Both the position numbers and the translations under genes were made by a program. Source: a virus. From it: a stretch of DNA of 36,528 nucleotides. The DNA lies in IMG/VR virus record IMGVR_UViG_3300031885_000059, positions 1 through 36,528 of that record, one strand, 5' to 3'. This document shows positions 30,032 through 36,528 of this stretch, piece by piece (position 1 is the first letter of the stretch; every line of letters starts with the position of its first letter). The notes beneath the pieces are model-generated. The model was not told the origin of the DNA. It saw only the letters and a program-made list of their open reading frames with translations, and searched no databases.

Positions 30032-30697
30032 CTAGGCGTTCGGCCAAACGCCCTCAGCGCCACCGCGCAGCCGCCGGAACTGGGTGGTACCGTCTCGCTT
30101 GGTGAAGTCGTAGACCACGTCGCCTGCCTCCACCAGTGCCTCTCGGCCTGTCTGAGCGATCACGATGAGCTGGAATCTGCCCTCTTCGCAGATACGCCTC
30201 AGCAGGACAGCGGCTTGGGGCAGGAAGTCGGCGCTCAAGTTCCCAAAGCTCTCATCTAGGATCAGGAGCCTTCCTAGCGACGGGCGGGCGGCCAGCAGGA
30301 CGATCGTGTGCAGCAGGAAAGAGGTCACATTGACTAGGCCGCCTCCGTCGGCCTCCATAAGCTCGGTCTTCAGGCCCGTGCTGTCCACGACGAAGAAGTG
30401 CGCCACGGGCAGGTCTCCCTGTATTCCCATCTCGACCACAAGCGTCAGCGGCTCACCGAACACACCGGTCAGACCAGGGCTTACGAGCTCGCTGACGGCG
30501 GCCTCGAAACCGCCTCGCCAGACCTCCTGGGCCGCAGCGAGGAGCGCGACCACCTGGTTTAGGACATCGGCGCGCTTCCTGTGCGTCTCGCCGTCGCACT
30601 CAAGGACCTCGGCCTGGCGCTGTAGCAGGGCACGGGCGCCGGCCCGTTCCTTCAGCCGGTCACCCAGGCACGCAAGATCCCTATCCAGCTCGTCCAC
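30032..30697 (-). CDS. Rad50/SbcC-like ATPase, C-terminal half
   Basis: 221 residues from GTG 30697. A short coiled coil (1-60) leads to the C-terminal ATPase lobe: EADGGGLVNV (115-124, replacing the LSGG signature), Walker B RLLILDES (143-150) and VIAQTG (179-184, switch position where His is common). There is no Walker A. The missing half is encoded at 33933-34877, so together they would make one ATP-binding head dimer. Confidence 0.85.
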   Translation of the reverse strand: MDELDRDLACLGDRLKERAGARALLQRQAEVLECDGETHRKRADVLNQVVALLAAAQEVWRGGFEAAVSELVSPGLTGVFGEPLTLVVEMGIQGDLPVAHFFVVDSTGLKTELMEADGGGLVNVTSFLLHTIVLLAARPSLGRLLILDESFGNLSADFLPQAAVLLRRICEEGRFQLIVIAQTGREALVEAGDVVYDFTKRDGTTQFRRLRGGAEGVWPNA

Positions 30698-30893
30698 CGA
30701 CGGTCTCCCTCGGAGTGCGCAGCGCGGCCCTGGCCACGAAGCCCACGCCCAGCTCGACGCACTCCCGATACGTGGCGAACAGACACCAGTCGACGAGAAA
30801 CAGGCCGCGATCGTTCAGGACATCGGCGTATTCCCGCCGCATTCCTATCAGGCGTCTCAGTCTGGCCAAGCGCTCAGCCGCCAGCTCCATCAC
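30681..30893 (-). CDS. Small protein between Rad50 pieces
   Basis: 70 residues, ATGA overlap upstream and 17-nt overlap with the Rad50 C-half. Helical first part (MELAAERLARLRRLIG), then FLVDWCLFATYRECVELG. It may be part of the same complex because of its position, but nothing identifies it. Confidence 0.72.
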   Translation of the reverse strand: MMELAAERLARLRRLIGMRREYADVLNDRGLFLVDWCLFATYRECVELGVGFVARAALRTPRETVGGRAG

Positions 30894-31141
30894 CGGGCCT
30901 CCGCCTGTAGGGACGCGAGGTCCCGCCGGATGGCCTCCTGCTCGGCCTGCACTTCGGCGGTGCGGGCTTGGAGCTGGCTCTCCAGGTCGCCATCAGCGGA
31001 GAAGCCCAGCGTCTCGATCTCGGCACGCAGCCGCCCCATCTCTTCGTCCCCCGCCGCCATCAGGGCCTCCAGGCGTGTCACGTCGGCGGAGGCGCGCTCG
31101 ACATCCGAGCGCAGCTTTAGGACTTCGTCGGCGGTTGGCAT
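30890..31141 (-). CDS. Coiled-coil protein next to the Rad50 C-half
   Basis: 83 residues, nearly all heptad-like: VLKLRSDVERASADVTRLEA, EMGRLRAEIETLG and LESQLQARTAEVQAEQEAI. AGGTGGTGGAAG precedes the ATG. It may supply the coiled-coil segment lost between the two Rad50 halves. That is inference; coiled coils are common. Confidence 0.8.
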   Translation of the reverse strand: MPTADEVLKLRSDVERASADVTRLEALMAAGDEEMGRLRAEIETLGFSADGDLESQLQARTAEVQAEQEAIRRDLASLQAEAR

Positions 31142-31455
31142 CTTCCACCACCTCCACGTTCGCCACGAGTCGCAGCCGCAGCAGCGAGGCTTGCCGCCAG
31201 CCGCTCGCGGGCCCAGCGCTCGACCTTCTCCTTAGCCCGCTGCACCTTCTGCTCCCAAGTCACGCCCCGCCAGCGCTCCCACCAGTTGGGCGGCCACACG
31301 TAGATCACGCAGGGCGTCGGGCCGCTGCAAGCCGTGACTATGACCTGCGCCTCCAGAGAAGACAGGGCAGGAGCCGACTCATCGAACAGAACCGCCTCCA
31401 CCTTCACCATGCCCTGCAGCGGCGTGACCTGGACTTCGTAGCGCTCGGCAGTCAT
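31117..31455 (-). CDS. Hypothetical protein
   Basis: 112 residues starting MTAERYEVQVTPLQG (ATGA overlap). A beta-sheet-like N-terminal half (MVKVEAVLFDESAP, QVIVTACSG) is followed by WPPNWWERWRGVTWEQKV and an Ala/Arg-rich helix. Not recognised. Confidence 0.75.
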   Translation of the reverse strand: MTAERYEVQVTPLQGMVKVEAVLFDESAPALSSLEAQVIVTACSGPTPCVIYVWPPNWWERWRGVTWEQKVQRAKEKVERWARERLAASLAAAAATRGERGGGGRCQPPTKS

Positions 31456-31670
31456 GCGTGGCTCCCATTCGAAGGCAATGCCCGGAGCGCCGCCATGAGC
31501 AGCGTGCGGATGGCATTCGTCTCCGCGTCCTTCGGAACGCACAGCACGAGGCTGTTCTCACCATGCTTCACGCCAAGGAGCAACACGGGCGTCGCCAGCT
31601 CGCCAGCCAGCTTATCGGCCCACGTGGCCAGACACTCCCGACAGATGGCCAGCGCCTCCGGCTTGTCCAT
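31452..31670 (-). CDS. Small hypothetical protein
   Basis: 72 residues, starting 1 nt after the preceding stop. CRECLATWADKLAGEL, LVLCVPKD and a helical C-terminus suggest a small alpha-beta fold with one CxxC. Not recognised. Confidence 0.72.
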   Translation of the reverse strand: MDKPEALAICRECLATWADKLAGELATPVLLLGVKHGENSLVLCVPKDAETNAIRTLLMAALRALPSNGSHA

Positions 31671-31671
31671 G

Positions 31672-31992
31672 CTAGGGGTCCTTTATCTTCGGGTGGGGCA
31701 GCGTCGCCTGGCCCCGAGAGAGGATCGCTCGGATGTCCTCCGGACCCAACTCGTCCGAGATGTCGACCAGCTCGCCGCCTTCCAACACGTAGGGGGTCAT
31801 GCAGCGGGCGCAGATCTTGATGGCTGACGGCTCGGCGTAGTTCTTCCAGCGCTCGAGCTCGCTGCCATCCAGCCCGGCGGTATTACCCGTGTGGAGCACC
31901 ACCAGGCCCCAGTCGTAGAACACGGCCGAGCCGCACTCACCGTTTTCTGCCCTCGCTGGGCACCTCTTGACCATCTTCAGTGGGCTGTCCAT
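31672..31992 (-). CDS. Small zinc-site protein, near-leaderless start
   Basis: 106 residues starting MDSPLKMVKR. CPARAENGEC...CARCMTPYVL gives a plausible four-Cys zinc site. An upstream in-frame ATG (32022) lies upstream of the predicted transcript start. The start codon is 2 nt after the predicted mRNA 5' end. Not recognised. Confidence 0.75.
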   Translation of the reverse strand: MDSPLKMVKRCPARAENGECGSAVFYDWGLVVLHTGNTAGLDGSELERWKNYAEPSAIKICARCMTPYVLEGGELVDISDELGPEDIRAILSRGQATLPHPKIKDP

Positions 31993-32000
31993 GCCGCCTC

Positions 32001-32030
32001 CTTTTAGCATTCTACTGCACAATTTGTCAA
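32001..32030 (-). promoter_or_regulatory. Promoter, family B (31992 gene)
   Basis: TTGACA (32025-32030), 18-nt spacer and TAAAAG (32001-32006) after TGC; TTGTGCAG lies in the spacer (32015-32022). The -35 overlaps the Mre11 stop codon. The predicted start at 31994 leaves a 2-nt leader. Confidence 0.75.
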
Positions 32031-33001
32031 ACAGAAGGAACGCCTGAGGCCCGCGCCAGATACTCGCGGGCCACCTTCACCACCTCGGGGTCCGCCCGCT
32101 CCTCCAGGCTCCGCAGGATCTCGTCCAGGGACAGGTGATCCAGGGAAAGGCCCGTCTCCAGGGCGGTCACGTAGCCGGCGAACAGTTCTGAATTTCCGAG
32201 CGCCCGGAGATTCTCAGACCAGGCGAACACCTCCTTCCCCGGCCGGGCCGAACGCAGGGGCACCTCCTCAAAGGCCGGCTCCTTGCCCTTCTCCAGCGTA
32301 ACGATAAGCACCGCCGGCTGGCGCTCCATTTCACCGGCGGAGCGGCTCGTGCGGGCCACAGAGCCGGGCCCCGCGAACCAGCAGCCATTCACCTTCTGCG
32401 GCTTCGTCCGCCAGTGGGTGTCGGCCTGTAGCAGCACGTCCATCCCCACCGTCGGGACCTGCTCCATGGCGATAGCAGGGAACGGATAGCCGCCCTCGCC
32501 GCGCAGGATCATGGCATGGGCAACCTTCACGGCGAAATCGGCCCGAGGGTCGCGGTCAAGGGCCAGCCACTCCGGATGCTCCTCTATGTTCGGGCACCAG
32601 TTGGCAGGCGAAAGCTGCACGCAGAGGCCGTCCCTCTGAATCAGGAGGTCCTGACTAAGCCAGTCCAGCGGGCCCTCGCGCAGCGCCTCAAAGACGACAC
32701 CGATGGGCTGACGGCCGATGCTGTCCGTTCCCTCGCTGCCGAGGTCATGCTGACCGACCAGGGTCCAAAGCTCGCCCGGCCAGTCCCGCAGGAACTCGAT
32801 AAGCCGGCGCACGAGACGGTGACTAGTTTCATTCGAGCGCGGCCAATGCAGAACATCCCCGCCACAGATGCTGATATCGGCACCGCGAGCTAGGTCGCGG
32901 ATCTCGCCGAGCTTGGCGAAAATGTCCTCGGGATAGGACGGCGCCCGCGCCAGGGGGGGGCGCTCGCCGATATGCGTGTCACTGAAGAAGAGGAGCCTCA
33001 T
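32027..33001 (-). CDS. Mre11/SbcD-like nuclease
   Basis: 324 residues from ATG 33001 (ATGA overlap). Metallophosphoesterase motifs: FSDTHIG (6-12), GGDVLH (47-52), GQHD (83-86, where most relatives have GNHD), HAMI (162-165) and QADTHW (192-197). Together with the Rad50-type halves it would process DNA ends, as gp47 does with gp46 in T4. Asn to Gln at the metal-binding position is seen in the sequence; its effect is not known. A run of eight G bases (near 32950) lies early in the gene. Confidence 0.88.
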   Translation of the reverse strand: MRLLFFSDTHIGERPPLARAPSYPEDIFAKLGEIRDLARGADISICGGDVLHWPRSNETSHRLVRRLIEFLRDWPGELWTLVGQHDLGSEGTDSIGRQPIGVVFEALREGPLDWLSQDLLIQRDGLCVQLSPANWCPNIEEHPEWLALDRDPRADFAVKVAHAMILRGEGGYPFPAIAMEQVPTVGMDVLLQADTHWRTKPQKVNGCWFAGPGSVARTSRSAGEMERQPAVLIVTLEKGKEPAFEEVPLRSARPGKEVFAWSENLRALGNSELFAGYVTALETGLSLDHLSLDEILRSLEERADPEVVKVAREYLARASGVPSV

Positions 33002-33276
33002 TGTTCCTCTCTCACCTCTACTTCGCCGGCGACCACCCACTTACCATCAGCGCGGCGCCAGTGCCTAGTCGGGACAACACGCGACAACAGGCGCTCGACC
33101 CGTCGTACCTCACGCCTGTTCGGGCAGACCGCGTACGCTATCCCTGACGCGCTCACCAGCCCTTGCTCCACGCCGAGTACCCGCCTCAGCGCGATGTTGC
33201 GGTCGCCACCCCAGTGCATGGCAAGCACACGCGCCAGCTTTTCCCTCTCGGACAGAGCCTTCTTAGCGGCTGGCAA
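32998..33276 (-). CDS. Small hypothetical protein (TTG start)
   Basis: 92 residues from TTG 33276 directly after GGAGGAGGAG; the nearby ATG (33293) runs into a stop after nine codons. KKALSEREKLARVLAMHWGG and CPNRREVRRVERLLSRVVP suggest a helical DNA-associated protein. ATGA overlap with Mre11. Not recognised. Confidence 0.75.
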   Translation of the reverse strand: MPAAKKALSEREKLARVLAMHWGGDRNIALRRVLGVEQGLVSASGIAYAVCPNRREVRRVERLLSRVVPTRHWRRADGKWVVAGEVEVREEQ

Positions 33277-33302
33277 CGATCTCCTCCTCCATCACACGGT
33301 CC

Positions 33303-33530
33303 TCACGGGCCGAGATCGCGCGGGTGCAGCACCGCGTAGTCATCAAAGTTACCATCGAACTCCCAGGTATTATGATGGCGGACCCAGGCGTACAGGAAGG
33401 AGATAGTAGCTTCTGCTAGGCCTGGCGGTCGTTCCGGATGCCAATGAGCCATCGCGGCCTCCGGCGTTTGGAACACGCCCCGCACGACGCGGTCCTCGCA
33501 AATGCCTGTTTCTAGAACGTAGACCTTCAT
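33303..33530 (-). CDS. Small hypothetical protein
   Basis: 75 residues starting MKVYVLETGICEDRVVRGVF, a beta-strand pair typical of small phage proteins, then PEAAMAHWHPERPP. ATGA overlap upstream. Not recognised. Confidence 0.75.
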   Translation of the reverse strand: MKVYVLETGICEDRVVRGVFQTPEAAMAHWHPERPPGLAEATISFLYAWVRHHNTWEFDGNFDDYAVLHPRDLGP

Positions 33531-33739
33531 CCAGCCACCGGCTCCAGCCTGAGCTCCACCTCGCGGTCACAGTTAGCGCAGAGGTGGGGCATGGCGAGCA
33601 GGTTCTCGTCCACCACGCAGGGGACCCGGCCAAACAGCACGTGCCACGGAGGTTTCGCCCGGCGCTTCTGCCCGTGCACCGGACACCTCACCTCGACCAA
33701 CACGATGGGCCTACGCACATGCCTGCTCACTCTTCGCAT
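33527..33739 (-). CDS. Small zinc-site protein
   Basis: 70 residues starting MRRVSRHVRR. CPVHGQKRRAK and HLCANCDREVEL give CxxH and CxxC, a probable zinc ribbon of treble-clef type. Overlaps the upstream gene by 13 nt. Confidence 0.72.
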   Translation of the reverse strand: MRRVSRHVRRPIVLVEVRCPVHGQKRRAKPPWHVLFGRVPCVVDENLLAMPHLCANCDREVELRLEPVAG

Positions 33740-33936
33740 CCGTGCACCTCGCGCAGATGACGTTGGCGCGCCAACTCGCAGGCCTCCGCCTCGCTGTTGG
33801 CCTGCACCCACGTGATGCTGTGCCTCCGTCCGCAGGAGCAGACCGGGCAGGCCAGGTAGACCTTATACTCGCCCAACCGAACATACAGACACGCCACGGC
33901 GACGATCGCCTCAGCGACCGCCTGGACGCCGGTCAT
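33727..33936 (-). CDS. Small hypothetical zinc-site protein
   Basis: 69 residues starting MTGVQAVAEA in an ATGA overlap with the Rad50 N-half stop. CPVCSCGRRHSITW gives a compact Cys/His site; the C-terminal half is a helix with SEAEACELARQRHLREVHG. Not recognised. Confidence 0.75.
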   Translation of the reverse strand: MTGVQAVAEAIVAVACLYVRLGEYKVYLACPVCSCGRRHSITWVQANSEAEACELARQRHLREVHGCEE

Positions 33937-34877
33937 CTCATGCTCCTCTGGCACACCGGGCACATCTCCAGGCTGTCCAGCACGGAGTGGAGCTGCTTCT
34001 CTGAGGCATCGAGGCGTTGGCGCGCCTGGGCAAGCTGCTGACGCATGCCCTCCTGTCTCGCAGCTACCCCAACCCGCGCTGCAATGACGCCAGCGGCCCT
34101 CACCAGGGCATCAGCACGCCCCGTGAGCGCGGTCATCCGGTCCGGGAGGGCAGCGTCTTTCCAGCCTGCCCTGAGCCCCAGGAGCCGCCGCAGCCGCCCC
34201 GACGCGACCCTCGCGGCGTCCAAGCCCTCCTCGGCCCGCTGCGCGGCCCTGCGACGTTCCTGGAGCGATTCCCAACGCGTCAGGAGCATGGGGTAGTCGG
34301 GCATCGCCTCCAGCTCGGTGTGCACCGTCTCCGCCCGCGATTCCGCGTCGCTAGCCAGGCGCTCGGTCCGGTCGCGGTCCCTCTTCGCCTCCACCTGGGC
34401 ACGAACGACGTCATCCATCTTGGAGACGTGGGCGAGGAGCTTCGCCGCCTGCCCACCAGTGCTGGCCAGGAGAAACGGCTCGTCATGCTGGCAGTCGAAG
34501 TTGGGGCGGATGCGTACCCCGTCCACCTGGAGCTCTCGTATGCCCGTCAGCTCGGCGACGTTCGGGGGCAGCTCCCGCCCCAGGCGCGTCAGCAGTTGCT
34601 CGCCTTCAGCCGTCCGCAGCCGGTAGCTGGCGCCGCCCTTGGCGGGCTTCTCCCAGGTAACGCTCGCCTCTTCGAAATCCAGCGTGACCTCACCGGAGGC
34701 CGCGCCGGCTCGGACAAAGCGGGGGCCCGGCGTCCAGTTGAATAGGCAAGCACGGAGCGCGCGGACCAGGGCGGACTTCCCACTGCGCGACGGCCCGACG
34801 ATGACCGTCACCTGGCCCAGCTCGAGATCCACGTCGGCCAGGCTCTGGATGTCTTTGACCCGAATACGTTTCAGCAT
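33933..34877 (-). CDS. Rad50/SbcC-like ATPase, N-terminal half ending at a zinc hook
   Basis: 314 residues. The N-terminal lobe has Walker A GPSRSGKSA (28-36) and a Q-loop-like FDCQHDEPFLL (127-137). A coiled coil runs from about 155 to 300 and ends in MCPVCQRSMR, a CxxC motif like the zinc hook at the tip of Rad50. The chain stops 5 residues after it, so the return coil and Walker B half are absent and found separately at 30032-30697. The predicted mRNA is leaderless (2-nt leader). Confidence 0.88.
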   Translation of the reverse strand: MLKRIRVKDIQSLADVDLELGQVTVIVGPSRSGKSALVRALRACLFNWTPGPRFVRAGAASGEVTLDFEEASVTWEKPAKGGASYRLRTAEGEQLLTRLGRELPPNVAELTGIRELQVDGVRIRPNFDCQHDEPFLLASTGGQAAKLLAHVSKMDDVVRAQVEAKRDRDRTERLASDAESRAETVHTELEAMPDYPMLLTRWESLQERRRAAQRAEEGLDAARVASGRLRRLLGLRAGWKDAALPDRMTALTGRADALVRAAGVIAARVGVAARQEGMRQQLAQARQRLDASEKQLHSVLDSLEMCPVCQRSMR

Positions 34878-34879
34878 CG

Positions 34880-34899
34880 TTGTGCAGTGTACCGCACAA
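34880..34899. promoter_or_regulatory. Palindromic operator over the Rad50-half promoter
   Basis: TTGTGCAGTGTACCGCACAA, 16 of 20 positions self-complementary with 6-bp perfect ends. It covers the -10 box and transcription start. The half-site TTGTGCAG recurs in two other promoters, so a common regulator is likely. Confidence 0.7.
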
Positions 34900-34914
34900 A
34901 TGGCGGCGCGTCAA
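34886..34914 (-). promoter_or_regulatory. Promoter, family B (Rad50-half operon)
   Basis: TTGACG (34909-34914), 17-nt spacer, TACACT (34886-34891). The predicted start at 34879 is 2 nt from the ATG at 34877. Confidence 0.8.
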
Positions 34915-35304
34915 TCACTTGCCATCGCATGCGGCGGCAGCCCGCCGGAGCAAGGAACGCAGATCCTTCATCGGCACGGCGTAGGGATTAAGCCTAACAA
35001 GACGCCGCATCTCCCGTATGACTTGCTCCACGCCCTCAGCAGGCGCGGCAGCGTCCCCAGCCGAGGTCTGGGCGAGGACCTGGATGCGAGCACGCTTCTG
35101 ACAGGCACCCTGGTTGTAGTGGCACAGGGCACAGGCGTCATCATGCGCCGCCAGCATCACCTCGCGGACGGCGGCCAGGTCTTGCTCGCATGTGTGCGGT
35201 GTTCCGGCTCGTGCTGCCATCACCGGAATTGGCCCATCTCCACACCGAGGACAATGGGCCCGCGCTACCCGCTTGGCTTCTGCAATCGCCTCCTGCACGT
35301 TCAT
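34915..35304 (-). CDS. Hypothetical Cys-rich protein
   Basis: 129 residues starting MNVQEAIAEA (ATGA overlap with the ParB stop). CPRCGDGPIPV...HTCEQD and CALCHYNQGACQKRA suggest one or two metal sites; the C-terminal part is helical. Followed by a promoter. Not recognised. Confidence 0.75.
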   Translation of the reverse strand: MNVQEAIAEAKRVARAHCPRCGDGPIPVMAARAGTPHTCEQDLAAVREVMLAAHDDACALCHYNQGACQKRARIQVLAQTSAGDAAAPAEGVEQVIREMRRLVRLNPYAVPMKDLRSLLRRAAAACDGK

Positions 35305-36528
35305 GGCTCCTCCTTCAGCTTCTCCTCGGCCTTCTCGCCCAGGAGCAGGCTCAGCGTCGCCGCCAGCCGGTTCGGGAGCCACCTGGTCTGGTAGCTCTCA
35401 TAGGCGCGGTCCAGGCTCCTCACAAGCCGCACCGAATGCACCAGCAGCAGCGTTTCCTCGCCCAGGGCCTCAAGGGCCCGCAGCACGGCGTCCGGCTGGC
35501 CACCGAAGGGAGGCAGGTTCACGCCCAGGAGCTCCAGTACTCGATCGACCTCGTGGTCCAGGCGGGCATCCTGCTTGAGGCCGTCGCGCCGGATCAGGCC
35601 TGCGGCGAGCAGCTTCGTCGGGTTCGCCGCCAGGAGCCGCGCCGACGCCAGAGCCCTCTCCTTCAGGCCATCCTGCGCCGCTACGACATGCCGCTCGCGC
35701 TCCTGTTCCCGGACCTCCTTCGCCGACTTGCCCTCCTCCATCTTCTTCTTGCGGCAGGCCAGGTTCATGCACAGGACCTGGACGCGGTCACGAGGGGCGC
35801 CATAGCCATACATGCTGCGCGATGGAGGGCAGACCAGGAGCGCACGGCCGGCACCTTTGCCTCCCCAGGCGGGGCAGGCGCGGCAGCCATCCTTGTCGGC
35901 AACGTGGGGCAGGAACACGCTCAGAGGCATGGCCTCGCCCCGTTCGGAGTACATGTGCTCGCACAGGCTCACGGGCAAGGCGGGCAGGCCATCGACATCG
36001 CCGATCTGCATCCCGTGGATCGGTGCCAGCGGCGACAGGTCGTAGTACACGGGCAACTCGTCTGCACCGTCCTTCTTACCCTTGCCCTCCAGGAATGCCT
36101 TGAGGACGCCCTGCATCTCCTCGCGGTGTACGGCGGCCACGGACGCCACGTAGTTGGCGGGGTTCGTGCATACCGGCTTGCCGTCCGGCGCAGTGCCGAG
36201 ACAGCCCTTGGCGGCGCACTCTTCCTTCCAGTCGAAGGGAGTCTCCTTGTCCAAGACGATGGCGCGCTGGTGGAACGTGCCCTCCACCATGTTGGCCAGC
36301 CGCTCCTCGGTAGCCCGCTCCGGCTGCTTCTGCACGGTCTCGATGCCCTCATCGAGCACGCCCAGTTGGTCCAGCGGTGCCAGAGCGCGGGCCTGAGCCG
36401 CTGTCACTACCCGCTCCTGCATAGCCTCCTGTAGCTTCTCAGGCAGCTCCAGCAGCGACAGCCGCTCCCGAACGTAGCTCGGCGACCGGCCTATGACTTC
36501 GGCCAGCTTCTTCTGATCCCAGCCCAGC
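35301..36528 (-). CDS. ParB-like protein with Cys-rich C-terminal domain (partial)
   Basis: 408 codons visible; the N-terminus lies outside the window. The first residues seen, LGWDQKKLAEVIGRSPSYVR then ERLSLLELPEKLQ, are the helix-turn-helix of ParB-family proteins. A second region with CAAKGCLGTAPDGKPVCTNP, CRACPAWGG and CMNLACRKKK shows several Cys pairs, unlike ordinary ParB. The last 150 residues are helical. It may pair with the other ParB genes or act in replication; the missing N-terminal domain prevents more. Confidence 0.85.
   Translation of the reverse strand, partial: LGWDQKKLAEVIGRSPSYVRERLSLLELPEKLQEAMQERVVTAAQARALAPLDQLGVLDEGIETVQKQPERATEERLANMVEGTFHQRAIVLDKETPFDWKEECAAKGCLGTAPDGKPVCTNPANYVASVAAVHREEMQGVLKAFLEGKGKKDGADELPVYYDLSPLAPIHGMQIGDVDGLPALPVSLCEHMYSERGEAMPLSVFLPHVADKDGCRACPAWGGKGAGRALLVCPPSRSMYGYGAPRDRVQVLCMNLACRKKKMEEGKSAKEVREQERERHVVAAQDGLKERALASARLLAANPTKLLAAGLIRRDGLKQDARLDHEVDRVLELLGVNLPPFGGQPDAVLRALEALGEETLLLVHSVRLVRSLDRAYESYQTRWLPNRLAATLSLLLGEKAEEKLKEEP

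Noticed and set aside
35190-36434. Plus-strand ORF of 414 codons
   Set aside because: Antisense to the ParB-like gene; no recognisable motif and the opposite strand is clearly coding.
1-36528. CRISPR arrays, insertion sequences and transposases
   Set aside because: No regularly spaced repeats, terminal inverted repeats or transposase motifs were seen.

Overview
The window is about 36.5 kb of a high-GC, densely packed tailed-phage genome (virion or prophage) in which nearly every gene lies on the minus strand. A terminase pair, portal, MuF-like head protein, XkdF-like protease and scaffold-like protein identify it as Caudoviricetes. Coding is continuous, with chains of genes joined by ATGA, GTGA, TTGA or TGATG stop/start overlaps and many GTG or TTG starts. 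No integrase, repressor or flanking host gene is visible, so lifestyle and host are open. The window ends inside genes at both sides.

Read in the direction of transcription (high to low coordinate), 36528-29075 is a recombination and repair block. It holds a truncated ParB-like gene, an N-terminal half of a Rad50/SbcC-type ATPase, an Mre11/SbcD-type nuclease, the matching C-terminal Rad50 half, and a SWIM-zinc-finger/DNA polymerase X-like nucleotidyltransferase. From 29078 to 20427 come mostly small proteins, many with zinc-binding cysteine patterns, together with a RusA resolvase, a ribbon-helix-helix protein, a CxxCxxCC protein, a HerA/FtsK-like ATPase with a duplicated winged-helix tail, and two ASCH-type proteins. 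From 20434 to 15073 are a DUF5131 (Gp37/Gp68) protein, a secreted lysozyme-like protein with a membrane-protein ORF nested in its linker, an initiator-type tRNA, helix-turn-helix proteins and a DNA methyltransferase.

A 400-nt noncoding segment (14673-15072) with a strong promoter opens the last block: ParB, DUF488, a fusion of a methyltransferase-like domain and a Mom-like acyltransferase domain, a second ParB-type protein, small terminase, large terminase, portal, an intein-containing MuF head protein, an AdoMet-decarboxylase-like protein, XkdF protease, a scaffold-like protein and the start of a further virion gene. The ParB/DUF488/fusion cluster looks like a DNA-modification module placed just ahead of packaging.

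Only two credible plus-strand genes exist. One is a small zinc-ribbon protein with a leaderless-type promoter and GTTAC-repeat operators (9900-10169). The other is a helix-turn-helix plus DUF559/Vsr-like nuclease (3619-4341) encoded antisense to the intein. Five minus-strand promoters fall into two sequence families, and two of them would give almost leaderless mRNAs. The most unusual items are the antisense nuclease inside the intein, the Mom-like fusion, the split Rad50 around Mre11, the SWIM-PolX fusion and the initiator tRNA enclosed by a perfect 10-bp inverted repeat. All functions are read from motifs by eye; no database search was run.
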